In this document: one piece after another, positions 28,238 to 34,623 of the stretch
How positions within the stretch are numbered: the stretch's first letter is position 1
How the letters are laid out: each line of letters opens with the position of its first letter
From: a virus
Virus record (IMG/VR): IMGVR_UViG_3300032236_000596
Span: 1-57,058 of that record
Length of the DNA: 57,058 nt
Reading direction: 5' to 3' (one strand)
Translations under genes and position numbers: made by a program
The notes under the pieces: generated by a model
What the model saw: only the letters and a program-made list of their open reading frames with translations
What the model was told of the DNA's origin: nothing
Database searches by the model: none

Positions 28238-28389
28238 TTAAAACTCATTCCATTGTTGTGCTTAGGCATATTATCTTTACCACACTTTGTGCAGGTAAGC
28301 AACTGGATGCCTGTTACTGGGCAACTAGCGCCCTTGATTACTTCGTGTCCTCTCAGGGCACACCACTTAGCCTTGAGCCAAGGCTTCAC
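28234..28389 (-). CDS. Microprotein with CTKCG (51 aa)
   Basis: A GTG start at 28389 overlaps the previous TGA (AAGTGA), and the end overlaps the MerR-like TTG start. The peptide VKPWLKAKWCALRGHEVIKG ... CTKCGKDN has Cys/His residues suited to one zinc ion. The AAGGGAGAGGAC site before it is the repeated junction sequence of this gene run. Confidence 0.5.
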   Translation of the reverse strand: MKPWLKAKWCALRGHEVIKGASCPVTGIQLLTCTKCGKDNMPKHNNGMSFN

Positions 28390-28535
28390 TTGTCCTCTCC
28401 CTTAAGCACACGAAAATTGTGTTCGTGGATTTGTGCGACCTCTGCCAGTGTTCTTAGCATTTTTCGGTGTTCACGCAGGGTCAGCGTAATAGTGATAATT
28501 GAGCCTGCTAGAAGCCCAAACCATAACCAGTTCAC
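28386..28535 (-). CDS. Single-segment membrane microprotein (49 aa)
   Basis: A GTG start lies in the AAGTGA junction. The N-terminal VNWLWFGLLAGSIITITLTL segment is hydrophobic, followed by a charged helix ending LKGEDK. The small-phage-spanin-like shape is only superficial. Function unknown. Confidence 0.5.
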   Translation of the reverse strand: MNWLWFGLLAGSIITITLTLREHRKMLRTLAEVAQIHEHNFRVLKGEDK

Positions 28536-28765
28536 TTGTTCTCTCCCTTGATAAGTTCGATAGCGTGTTCAAATCCTGCTTGGTAAGCACGAGAACCATC
28601 CGCTTCTGGGCAGGTTTCATCGTGAACGTGGTATTCAATAGGAACAGGTTTCCATTGCCTAGGCTTTGTAAGCATTGACCAAGCAAGTTTGAAGCCCCAC
28701 TCACGCCAGTTGTATATAAACAAACTGACTTTTCCTGTTGGCACTGTGTAGTTATTTTCGCTCAC
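28532..28765 (-). CDS. Small hypothetical protein ending KGENK (77 aa)
   Basis: A GTG start in the repeated junction gives MSENNYTVPTGKVSLFIYNW ... The middle has YHVHDETCPEADGSRAY and the end FEHAIELIKGENK, matching the end of the 69-aa protein at 28929. No family is recognised. Confidence 0.6.
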   Translation of the reverse strand: MSENNYTVPTGKVSLFIYNWREWGFKLAWSMLTKPRQWKPVPIEYHVHDETCPEADGSRAYQAGFEHAIELIKGENK

Positions 28766-28932
28766 TTGTTCTCTCCCTTGCTGCGGTCAATAGTTTTCTC
28801 AGTTCCGCTGTCAGTGCCGATGTAGTTTTTACCCGACATTTGCTGAGTTTTGGTTTGCGTGCCAAACTTCATAGTTTCCTCGGCGTAGGTCATTGGTTGC
28901 CAAAGACGCTTCCACCAACGAATAAGCCTCAC
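28762..28932 (-). CDS. Small basic protein ending KGENK (56 aa)
   Basis: A GTG start at 28932 in an AAGTGA junction gives VRLIRWWKRLWQPMTYAEET ..., with a basic aromatic N-terminus. It ends DRSKGENK. It fills exactly the space between neighbours with 4-base overlaps, which supports it. Confidence 0.5.
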   Translation of the reverse strand: MRLIRWWKRLWQPMTYAEETMKFGTQTKTQQMSGKNYIGTDSGTEKTIDRSKGENK

Positions 28933-29138
28933 TTGTTTTCTCCCTTGATAAGAGCGATGGCAACGTTAAGAGCATCTACCTTTATGGCTGTATTTTCAGC
29001 CCATGACTCACTGGGAGTGTTTGCCATCTGCAGTACGTGGTCAATTAGCAGATTTCTAATGCGGTCACGCTCGGCTAAGGTAGCCTCACGCTTAATCTCT
29101 TCAATACGACGTAGGTAATCGTCAAACCCCGTGGTCAT
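28929..29138 (-). CDS. Small helical protein ending KGENK (69 aa)
   Basis: MTTGFDDYLRRIEEIKREAT then a helical body and ALNVAIALIKGENK. It overlaps the redoxin gene by 17 bases and the next GTG by 4. It is the first member of the repeated-junction run. Confidence 0.6.
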   Translation of the reverse strand: MTTGFDDYLRRIEEIKREATLAERDRIRNLLIDHVLQMANTPSESWAENTAIKVDALNVAIALIKGENK

Positions 29139-29397
29139 CCTTTGCCTCCAGGCTGTGAATGTATTGGGCCAGGCTCTTAATCTTTTCGTGGCGGTAGCCT
29201 GACCACTTTTTAATGTCTGTTACTACGATTGGTGCAGCCAGCAAACCTTCTTGCTTAAACTGCTCGGTCAACTCTGGGTGTTCCCGCAAGTCTACCTGAG
29301 TGTATTCAATGCCTAGTCTGTCCAACTCGCGTTTCGTCTGGTTGCACTGCACGCATGCAGGGCCAATGTGGTGGACGGTTACTGGGACTTTAGGCAT
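29122..29397 (-). CDS. nrdH: NrdH-type glutaredoxin-like protein
   Basis: A thioredoxin fold of 91 residues with active site CVQC (C15, C18), a following LGIEYTQVDLREHPE segment and the cis-Pro loop APIVV. NrdH proteins are the electron donors of class Ib ribonucleotide reductase in actinobacteria. No reductase gene lies in the window, so it probably feeds the host enzyme or one elsewhere in the phage. It helps deoxynucleotide supply. Confidence 0.85.
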   Translation of the reverse strand: MPKVPVTVHHIGPACVQCNQTKRELDRLGIEYTQVDLREHPELTEQFKQEGLLAAPIVVTDIKKWSGYRHEKIKSLAQYIHSLEAKDDHGV

Positions 29398-29445
29398 GGA
29401 ATTCTCCTTGGTAGACTTGCGGGGTACTCAGTGTACCAAAGAGAT

Positions 29446-29700
29446 TTAGCTAGTTCGCCGAGACGAACTCAACTCCAGTGTGATACGGCTGACGAAAGTG
29501 CTTATTCCTAGAATCTGTGCTGACACAGACAAGGCAAGCAACTGATTACCTTGACGGTCGTGCTCTTCCATGTCTGCCTGCAACTTAGCCATAAGTTCTT
29601 TAGCAACTGATGAGACCATCTCAAGACCATCTGCGCGTCCCTGCTTGTAGGAGTAGAGGTCAGTAACGCCCTCTGCGTGAAGTTCTGCCATCTTGCTCAT
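29446..29700 (-). CDS. Small helical hypothetical protein (84 aa)
   Basis: The start at the TAATG overlap (29700) is preferred over an in-frame ATG 27 bases upstream. It reads MSKMAELHAEGVTDLYSYKQ and ends with an Arg/Ser tail (LELSSSRRTS). Predominantly helical. Function unknown. Confidence 0.6.
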   Translation of the reverse strand: MSKMAELHAEGVTDLYSYKQGRADGLEMVSSVAKELMAKLQADMEEHDRQGNQLLALSVSAQILGISTFVSRITLELSSSRRTS

Positions 29701-30134
29701 TACTTCTTCTCCAATACGAGTGCCCAAGTAACCTTCTCAGGAAACATCTGCTCGATGTCTGAGTCAGTCAACTTGCCCTCATAGTAGGCGCCCATTACTG
29801 CGTCTTCATCGAGAACAGTAATGGTCTTGAGGCACGCCTCAGCGAGGCCGCGGTCTGCGAGGATTTTGTTTGCAGTGTCTTCATCAAACTGCTTGGATAC
29901 ACGGCGCTGCTTTACAACTGCAGTGGTGCCGGTGCGCTCGTCTCCCACAGGTAGCACAAGGCTGCCCTTTTCGTTTGGGGTGCCGAGGTCTTCGGCGTAC
30001 GAGATGAGTCGCTTCTTGATAGTAGTGACTCGGTCATTGATTGACTCCGCCTCGTCTTTCAGCGTGACATACTGCTGAACTTCTCGGCGGATGTTGTCCA
30101 GATTCTGGTCTGGCTCGTCCTTGATAACTGGCAT
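29700..30134 (-). CDS. Coiled-coil hypothetical protein (144 aa)
   Basis: The N-terminal third is a coiled coil (VQQYVTLKDEAESINDRVTT) followed by a beta-rich segment (GSLVLPVGDERTGTTAVVKQ) and helices. This layout recalls phage host-nuclease inhibitors such as Gam, but the similarity is only in outline. AGGAATACATG precedes the start. Confidence 0.6.
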   Translation of the reverse strand: MPVIKDEPDQNLDNIRREVQQYVTLKDEAESINDRVTTIKKRLISYAEDLGTPNEKGSLVLPVGDERTGTTAVVKQRRVSKQFDEDTANKILADRGLAEACLKTITVLDEDAVMGAYYEGKLTDSDIEQMFPEKVTWALVLEKK

Positions 30135-30198
30135 GTATTCCTAAATTAGACTAAACCCTCTTGAGGGTTGCTAACGATTAGCAATACACACAGTAAGC

Positions 30199-30363
30199 CT
30201 ATTCGGCTACGTTGTCAAGTTTCTCGGCAACAAACTTTTCTAGGGCGTCTAGGATGACGCTAGTTACGGTTACACCCAGCGAGGCGGCCTTGGCCTGGGT
30301 GGCGGTCCACAGCTCGTCAGATACTCGAACGGTTCTGGTTGGGGTCTTAGGCGCATTTGGCAT
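30199..30363 (-). CDS. Ribbon-helix-helix (CopG/Arc-like) regulator
   Basis: The 54 residues (MPNAPKTPTRTVRVSDELWT ...) fit the ribbon-helix-helix fold: a beta strand TRTVRVSDE, helix A and helix B (VTSVILDALEKF). The ATG at 30363 is 6 bases after a TATAAT, so the message is probably leaderless. A longer in-frame start would lie inside the promoter. A DNA-binding autoregulator is likely. Confidence 0.75.
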   Translation of the reverse strand: MPNAPKTPTRTVRVSDELWTATQAKAASLGVTVTSVILDALEKFVAEKLDNVAE

Positions 30364-30369
30364 GTCCCA

Positions 30370-30378
30370 ATTATAGCA
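30370..30378 (-). promoter_or_regulatory. Extended -10 promoter fused to a terminator
   Basis: On the minus strand TGCTATAAT (extended -10) directly follows the T-run of the terminator at 30378-30411 and lies 6 bases before the ATG of the RHH gene. Transcription would begin at or near the A of the ATG. Confidence 0.6.
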
Positions 30379-30411
30379 AAAACCCAAGGCGCATCATCGG
30401 TGTACCTTGGG
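30378..30411 (-). terminator. Intrinsic terminator after the Hsp20 gene
   Basis: On the minus strand CCCAAGG and CCTTGGG pair (7 bp), followed by TTTTTGC. It ends the Hsp20 unit and runs straight into the next promoter. Confidence 0.7.
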
Positions 30412-30435
30412 CTTTGCTCTATGGTATCAGGTTAC

Positions 30436-30972
30436 CTACTTGATGTCAATTACCTTAGGCTTCTTTTCCTCAGGCAATTCCTTCTGGAAGGTAACAGTCA
30501 GAAGGCCGTTATTTAGAGCCGCCCCGTTTACCCGCCAATACTCGGCAATAGCCAAGCGGAGGGTGAAATCACGGGCTGCGATTCCCTGGTAGACTACCTC
30601 GCCCTCGGGCTTGTTCTTCTTGCCCTTTTTGCCGGTAATTACTAGGACGCCGTCCTCAACGGTGACGTGCAGCTCCTGCTTAAAGAAGCCGGCCACGGCC
30701 ACGTTAAGCAAGTTGGTCTCCTCGTCAATCTTGACGATATCGTAAGGAGGATAGGCAGGCTTCTCGGCAGTAATCTGCTTGAGGCTGTCTAGGATTGGGG
30801 ACCAGCCAATGGTCATGCGTCCCAGGTGAGGGAACACATCAAAGATGGTGATTGGCTTTGGTTTTACGGTTTCCCACTGGTGCTTCTTCTCCAGAGGAGG
30901 GCTCCAGGGCTCTTCGTGGGGACGGTTTGGGTAGTAGTCGCTGCTGCTGAAATCAGGATGTGATTTTGACAT
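30436..30972 (-). CDS. Small heat-shock protein (Hsp20 / alpha-crystallin family)
   Basis: Residues 75-170 are an alpha-crystallin domain: PPYDIVKIDEETNLLNVAVA, FFKQELHVTVEDGVLVITG and NGLLTVTFQKELP, with the usual GxLT-type end. The N-terminus has the typical VFPHLGRMTIGWSPILDSL. Hsp20 proteins hold unfolding proteins as oligomeric holdases, and some cyanophages carry them. Own promoter and terminator indicate separate control. Confidence 0.9.
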   Translation of the reverse strand: MSKSHPDFSSSDYYPNRPHEEPWSPPLEKKHQWETVKPKPITIFDVFPHLGRMTIGWSPILDSLKQITAEKPAYPPYDIVKIDEETNLLNVAVAGFFKQELHVTVEDGVLVITGKKGKKNKPEGEVVYQGIAARDFTLRLAIAEYWRVNGAALNNGLLTVTFQKELPEEKKPKVIDIK

Positions 30973-31059
30973 GTTATCTCTTTCGACGATAACTGTGCCC
31001 TAGGCATCCCTGCCCGAAGCACAGGTTAATTTATTTGCACCCAATTGGCGTGCAGTAGA

Positions 31060-31068
31060 AGTATAGCA
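31060..31068 (-). promoter_or_regulatory. Extended -10 promoter for Hsp20
   Basis: On the minus strand TGCTATACT lies just after the T-run of the terminator at 31076-31099, the same terminator-then-promoter layout as at 30370. It is about 90 bases upstream of the Hsp20 ATG. Confidence 0.5.
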
Positions 31069-31075
31069 AAAATGC

Positions 31076-31099
31076 AAAAACCCCGCCATATAGACGGGG
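31076..31099 (-). terminator. Intrinsic terminator after the Ala/Pro-rich gene
   Basis: On the minus strand CCCCG and CGGGG pair across a 9-nt loop, then TTTTTGC. Confidence 0.65.
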
Positions 31100-31116
31100 C
31101 TCTTGGCTTTAGATGA

Positions 31117-31497
31117 CTAGCTGAGGTTAGCCTTGAGGTCCTGAAGGCTTGCGATAACTGCGTCGATTGCCGAAGCAGCGTCGAAGTCGGTTGAGTCGTC
31201 AACAGTGTACCAGTCAGCGTCTACTGAGTCGTCAGCTACGGTGTCGTCAGCAACTGGTGCGTCGTCAACAGCTGGGGCAGCGTCAACTACTGGGGCAGCA
31301 TCAGCAACAGGTGCTGGAGCAGCGTCAGCGGTAACAGCAGCTGCAACTGGGTCAGCGGCTGGAGCGGCAACAGGCGCAGTAGCGTCTGCTGCTGGGGCTA
31401 CGGTTGCATCTACCACTGGGGCAGCAACAGAAGCGTCGGTAGCAACAGGTGCAGGAGCTGCAGCGGGTGCGTCTGGGGTTACAGTCTCGTCAGACAT
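31117..31497 (-). CDS. Ala/Pro/Val-rich acidic repeat protein (126 aa)
   Basis: The start at 31497 has AGGA before it; a longer frame has no ribosome site. After MSDETVTPDAPAAAPAPVAT the chain is an irregular repeat of AAP, APVAD and VDA units, ending in an acidic helix (SAIDAVIASLQDLKANLS). It is likely extended and disordered: a linker, decoy or surface protein. Its composition resembles the Pro/Ala tails of the endolysin and holin nearby. Confidence 0.65.
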   Translation of the reverse strand: MSDETVTPDAPAAAPAPVATDASVAAPVVDATVAPAADATAPVAAPAADPVAAAVTADAAPAPVADAAPVVDAAPAVDDAPVADDTVADDSVDADWYTVDDSTDFDAASAIDAVIASLQDLKANLS

Positions 31498-31504
31498 GTT
31501 TATT

Positions 31505-31516
31505 CCTAACGTTAGG
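31505..31516. promoter_or_regulatory. 12-bp palindrome CCTAACGTTAGG
   Basis: A perfect palindrome 8 bases upstream of the Ala/Pro-rich gene start. It could be an operator or overlap the ribosome-site region as a translational control. I see no gene in the remaining 31517-31709. Confidence 0.35.
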
Positions 31517-31709
31517 GGGGATAATAAAACAATAGCAGGCGAGGGACTTATCTGGAAGACATAACGCAAATTAGTCGGATTGTAAATACAAACCAGGTAA
31601 GCTCCCCGCCCGCTAACGTCAAACGAAGAATTCGATATTAAGTTATATTGTTTTCTCTGCGTCTCAGAGGCTTATATTTCACCACGACGCAGGAGCACTT
31701 GTCAAGTCC

Positions 31710-32141
31710 CTACTGGGTATTTTTTATGTGCTCGTTTAGTTCTTTGTGAAGCCTGTGAATCTTCTTAGTTAAGGCATGAGTCTTTCCGGCCAGATTAAGA
31801 ATCTGGTTGTTTACGCCAGAGTTCCTAGTCAGTTCATCGTACTCAATTTGGTAATCGCGCTCTGACTTTAGCTCAGCCATAGCCGCCTGACGGTTCTGCG
31901 CAATCATTACAAACGTTGACAGGAAGATGGCCTCTAGGCTCACCATCATTGTCAAGAAGTTGTAAGGGTAAGGGTCAAGCCCAAATAGACCTGTGGCTGT
32001 CCACACCGCAAAGATAACGATGTGTAGGTACACAAATGCCATTGAGCCAGCAAACGCCGTAATAACCTCGGCGATGCGGTCACTAATCGTGATGCCTTTA
32101 GTTTTCTTTTTTGTTGCTACGTCTGGGAGTTTGGTTTCCAT
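31710..32141 (-). CDS. DUF1003 membrane protein
   Basis: ISDRIAEVITAFAGSMAFVY, HIVIFAVWTATGLFGLDPYP and LTMMVSLEAIFLSTFVMIAQ then NRQA match the DUF1003 family, with two membrane segments and a helical charged tail. The family is widespread in bacteria with unknown role. In a phage it may modify the envelope, for example in exclusion or lysis timing. Confidence 0.85.
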   Translation of the reverse strand: METKLPDVATKKKTKGITISDRIAEVITAFAGSMAFVYLHIVIFAVWTATGLFGLDPYPYNFLTMMVSLEAIFLSTFVMIAQNRQAAMAELKSERDYQIEYDELTRNSGVNNQILNLAGKTHALTKKIHRLHKELNEHIKNTQ

Positions 32142-32161
32142 ATGCCTCCTAACGCAAATAG

Positions 32162-32197
32162 AAAACCCGGAGAGCAGTTTTATGCTGCATCTCCGGG
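32162..32197 (-). terminator. Intrinsic terminator after the NlpC/P60 gene
   Basis: On the minus strand CCCGGAGA pairs with TCTCCGGG, with an inner GCAG/CTGC stem and one bulge, then TTTTC. Confidence 0.8.
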
Positions 32198-32213
32198 CTC
32201 TTGTCTATTTAGT

Positions 32214-32753
32214 TTACAGTGTTTGTACTAAACGCACAAACTTAACGCTGCTTCCTTTAAACGAAGGGTCGTTGAGCGAAATAATTTGTGTAGTGGTTCC
32301 CTTTTGGAAACCAGAGTGAATCACTTTTCCGTTACCAATGTAGATAGCGGCGTGGTAGTAAGACGTGGACTTACCATAAGCCCATACCACGATATCCCCA
32401 GGCACAGGGTCTTTTACACCCTTGTTGAGGTGTCCCAGCTTATTCGCTGAATGCGGGACATTGATTCCTAGTTGTTCGTATGCCCACATGACGAGACCAC
32501 TACAGTCCCACCCTGCGGGAGTGTCGCCTGAGAACACGTACCAGGTTTTGCCGATACGGTGTCTTAGTTGACGGATTACAGTCTGGACCTTCTGACCCTC
32601 AGCCATAAGGCTGATTTTGGTCATCATGTCAGGCTGCGCAGGTTCCACAACCTGCTTAACGGCTACTGCACTAGCCTTCTGGACAGTCCCAATACTTGCG
32701 GAACATCCTGTCATTACCAGTGCTATAGCACCAATTGCAATGAGCTTTTTCAT
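32214..32753 (-). CDS. NlpC/P60 cell-wall peptidase, predicted lipoprotein
   Basis: The N-terminus MKKLIAIGAIALVMTGC is a lipoprotein signal with lipobox MTGC (lipid Cys17). The catalytic domain has WDCSGLVMWAYE (C84), the PVPGDIVVW turn and YYHAAIYIG (H134), the NlpC/P60 Cys-His pair. Such enzymes cut the peptide of peptidoglycan. Export and anchoring outside the membrane differ from an endolysin and suggest wall remodelling or blocking superinfection. It has its own promoter and terminator. Confidence 0.85.
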   Translation of the reverse strand: MKKLIAIGAIALVMTGCSASIGTVQKASAVAVKQVVEPAQPDMMTKISLMAEGQKVQTVIRQLRHRIGKTWYVFSGDTPAGWDCSGLVMWAYEQLGINVPHSANKLGHLNKGVKDPVPGDIVVWAYGKSTSYYHAAIYIGNGKVIHSGFQKGTTTQIISLNDPSFKGSSVKFVRLVQTL

Positions 32754-32775
32754 TTAGCGACCTACCTTTCCTTGT

Positions 32776-32803
32776 TAGTTAGTACTCGGTCGTTTATTGT
32801 CAA
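32776..32803 (-). promoter_or_regulatory. Promoter candidate for the NlpC/P60 lipoprotein
   Basis: On the minus strand a perfect -35 TTGACA (32798-32803) is 16 bases from TAACTA (32776-32781). It lies between the tRNA-Arg gene and the lipoprotein start. Confidence 0.45.
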
Positions 32804-32857
32804 AGTGACATTGTTACCAATATTCAGTTGTAAGAAAAACCTTACCACAGAATACAG

Positions 32858-32930
32858 TGCCCTCGGCTGGAATCGAACCAGCGACTAAGAGATTAGAAGG
32901 CTCCTACTCTATCCACTGAGTTACGAGGGC
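32858..32930 (-). tRNA. tRNA-Arg (anticodon TCT)
   Basis: The minus strand folds as a cloverleaf: acceptor GCCCTCG/CGAGGGC, D arm ACTC/GAGT, anticodon loop CTTCTAA with anticodon TCT (reads AGA), T arm GCTGG-TTCGAAT-CCAGC and discriminator A. CCA is not encoded. The last anticodon-stem pair (C31 with U39) is a mismatch. AGA is typically rare in actinobacteria, so this tRNA would help phage translation. Confidence 0.9.
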
Positions 32931-33156
32931 GTCGTTACAGAAAGTAACGTAACACACCCGCCGGTGTATCGCAACTTTGTAGTTCACCCTGCTAAATCCG
33001 GCGTAATGACGGAGAATAGAGTAGTCCAAGAACTACTGTCGTACACGACTTTCCGCGCCTGCCCGCAAGGGCTCATACATATAACCGCCGCATAATCTGG
33101 GGACTCCAAACACTTAAACCTGTATTGCCGCATCCGCGGTAAGAAAGAAGGAACTC

Positions 33157-33738
33157 ATGGTGGCAATTACTGCTCACGATGCAATCCACAACTTCAAAAC
33201 CTTTGTAGGTAAGCAGCGCGAGGAACTGCCTTGGCTGAACGGTACCGTAAAGGGCTTCCCTAACCGTGTCCACGGCTTCTACGACTGTGCACTGGGCTAC
33301 TCGTACTTCTCGGGTCTCCGTCCAGTAATCGTCTCGTGCCACGTCCTCCGCGACTTCTGCATCCACAACAAGACCTGGACCACTGACCTCCACGAGGTTC
33401 TGCCTGGTGACTGCGTCATCTTTGACTGGGAGTCGAAGAAGGGCCTCGGCAAGAACACCAACACCGACCACGTCGGCATGGTTATCTCTGTTGACCTCAA
33501 GAAGAGCACCGTTACTTACGTATCGGCTGACTCGACTAACCCATGCCCTGGCCTGGTAACTGTAAACACCATCAGCACTCTTTGGATTGCTGGCTTTGGT
33601 CGTCCAGTCAAGTTCCTTGAGACCCCTACCGTTATCCCAGCGGCTCACCCTGACCAGCAGGCACAGCACAACGCGCCTGCTCCAGCAATTCCACCGCACG
33701 ACCTTCCAGCGGGCCCAGAGGCCCCTGTAGCCCTCTAA
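33157..33738 (+). CDS. Endolysin-type CHAP/NlpC-like peptidase
   Basis: A papain-like amidase core: catalytic Cys in FYDCALGYSY (C44), the LPGDCVIFDW turn and TDHVGMVISV (H105). A Pro/Ala-rich tail (AAHPDQQAQHNAPAPAIPPH) replaces an obvious wall-binding domain. No signal peptide is seen, so release would need the holin that follows 9 bases later. Both are plus-strand genes in a minus-strand region, a separate lysis unit. AAGGAACTC precedes the ATG. Confidence 0.8.
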   Translation: MVAITAHDAIHNFKTFVGKQREELPWLNGTVKGFPNRVHGFYDCALGYSYFSGLRPVIVSCHVLRDFCIHNKTWTTDLHEVLPGDCVIFDWESKKGLGKNTNTDHVGMVISVDLKKSTVTYVSADSTNPCPGLVTVNTISTLWIAGFGRPVKFLETPTVIPAAHPDQQAQHNAPAPAIPPHDLPAGPEAPVAL

Positions 33739-33747
33739 GGAGAAATG

Positions 33748-34161
33748 ATGCTAAGCAAATTGAAAAATGTTCTAAAGCGTTCCGTAGGTATTCTTATCTC
33801 GTCGTTCATCCCTGGAATGGCCGCTGGTGCACCAACCGTCGGCTGGTTCCTCGGTGGCGTCACTGGTGTTCTCACCGTATTCTCGTCTGTCCTTATTTAC
33901 TTCGGCGTTCAGCTCGCTTGGGATGCAACCATTAGCGAGGCCGACATCGAAAAGGGCTTCCGCACTGCGGTTGCTAAGCAGGCAGAAAACAACAAGGATA
34001 TCAAGGCTGCTCTCGATGAGACTGAGGATGTTCCTGCCGCTCCTGTTGCAGAGGCTAAGGACTTTACCTTGACCACTCCTGCTGCCCCTGTAGTTGAGGC
34101 TCCAGCTGCTCCAGCACCTGCTGCTCCAGCTACTGGTCTTGCACCAGACCCATTTGCATAA
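33748..34161 (+). CDS. Holin (putative)
   Basis: The ATG at 33748 has AAGGAG at better spacing than the adjacent ATG at 33745. A basic N-terminus (LKNVLKRS) precedes two hydrophobic segments (VGILISSFIPGMAAGAP, and VGWFLGGVTGVLTVFSSVLI) and an Ala/Pro-rich acidic cytoplasmic-type tail. Size, topology and position after the endolysin support a holin. A dual-ATG start could allow two forms, as in some holin/antiholin pairs. Confidence 0.7.
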   Translation: MLSKLKNVLKRSVGILISSFIPGMAAGAPTVGWFLGGVTGVLTVFSSVLIYFGVQLAWDATISEADIEKGFRTAVAKQAENNKDIKAALDETEDVPAAPVAEAKDFTLTTPAAPVVEAPAAPAPAAPATGLAPDPFA

Positions 34162-34178
34162 TTAGCAAATAAAATATT

Positions 34179-34215
34179 AAAAGCCCCATGCAGCTGAACG
34201 TTGCATGGGGCTTTT
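34179..34215. terminator. Bidirectional intrinsic terminator
   Basis: A perfect 14-bp stem, AAAAGCCCCATGCA (34179-34192) against TGCATGGGGCTTTT (34202-34215), with T-runs on both sides. It ends the plus-strand lysis unit and the minus-strand tRNA-Asn transcript. Confidence 0.88.
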
Positions 34216-34225
34216 ATTATTTAAG

Positions 34226-34298
34226 CTGACCGAGCAGGGCTCGAACCTGCGACCTAGAAGTTAACAGCTTCCCGCTCTGCCATCTGAGCTATCGGTCA
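34226..34298 (-). tRNA. tRNA-Asn (anticodon GTT)
   Basis: The minus strand folds as a cloverleaf: acceptor TGACCGA/TCGGTCA, D arm GCTC/GAGC, anticodon loop CTGTTAA (GTT), T arm GCAGG-TTCGAGC-CCTGC and discriminator G as usual for Asn. CCA is not encoded. Confidence 0.93.
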
Positions 34299-34307
34299 AT
34301 GTAACTA

Positions 34308-34436
34308 TTACTTAGTTACAAGTCTGCGCTTGATTGCATCAAAAATCTTAGGGCGCTTCTTAGACGCCTTGCCATTCTTGCGGCCGTCGTTGTCGCTCTT
34401 CTTTGGGGCTGGTGCCCCGCCTTTACCTTTGGCCAT
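34308..34436 (-). CDS. Lys-rich microprotein (42 aa)
   Basis: MAKGKGGAPAPKKSDNDGRK ... KRPKIFDAIKRRLVTK. The ATG at 34436 follows AAGGAGAAAC. Strongly basic, so nucleic-acid binding is likely. It lies between the FmdB-like gene and tRNA-Asn. Confidence 0.55.
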   Translation of the reverse strand: MAKGKGGAPAPKKSDNDGRKNGKASKKRPKIFDAIKRRLVTK

Positions 34437-34444
34437 GTTTCTCC

Positions 34445-34615
34445 TTAGTTGCTGCTTCCCCAGCCGCCACCTTTAAATGATACCCCGCCAACGCGGAATA
34501 CGCGCTGAAGAGGCACCACGCAGTCAGTGCAGGCTGGCTTTGGGTGGTCGGTCATGGAGTGAGTGATAGCAAATGTTTTGTTGCACTTTGGGCAACGATA
34601 CTCGTATGTCGGCAT
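34445..34615 (-). CDS. FmdB-like zinc-ribbon protein (56 aa)
   Basis: MPTYEYRCPKC, then SMTDHPKPACTDC and a RVFRVGGVSFKGGGWG end, match the FmdB regulatory-protein family. Two CxxC pairs bind zinc. These small ribbons are common in actinobacteria and phages. It follows the SNF2 helicase gene in the same direction. Confidence 0.75.
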   Translation of the reverse strand: MPTYEYRCPKCNKTFAITHSMTDHPKPACTDCVVPLQRVFRVGGVSFKGGGWGSSN

Positions 34616-34623
34616 CTCTACTC

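Noticed and set aside
31205-31564. Ala/Gly/Thr-rich plus-strand frame
   Set aside because: It is the antisense of the Ala/Pro-rich repeat gene; low-complexity GC-rich repeats open several frames at once.
31570-31709. TTGACA-like boxes upstream of the Ala/Pro-rich gene as a promoter
   Set aside because: Spacing to the nearest TATAAG or TACAAT-like hexamers does not fit a sigma70 promoter, so no call was made.
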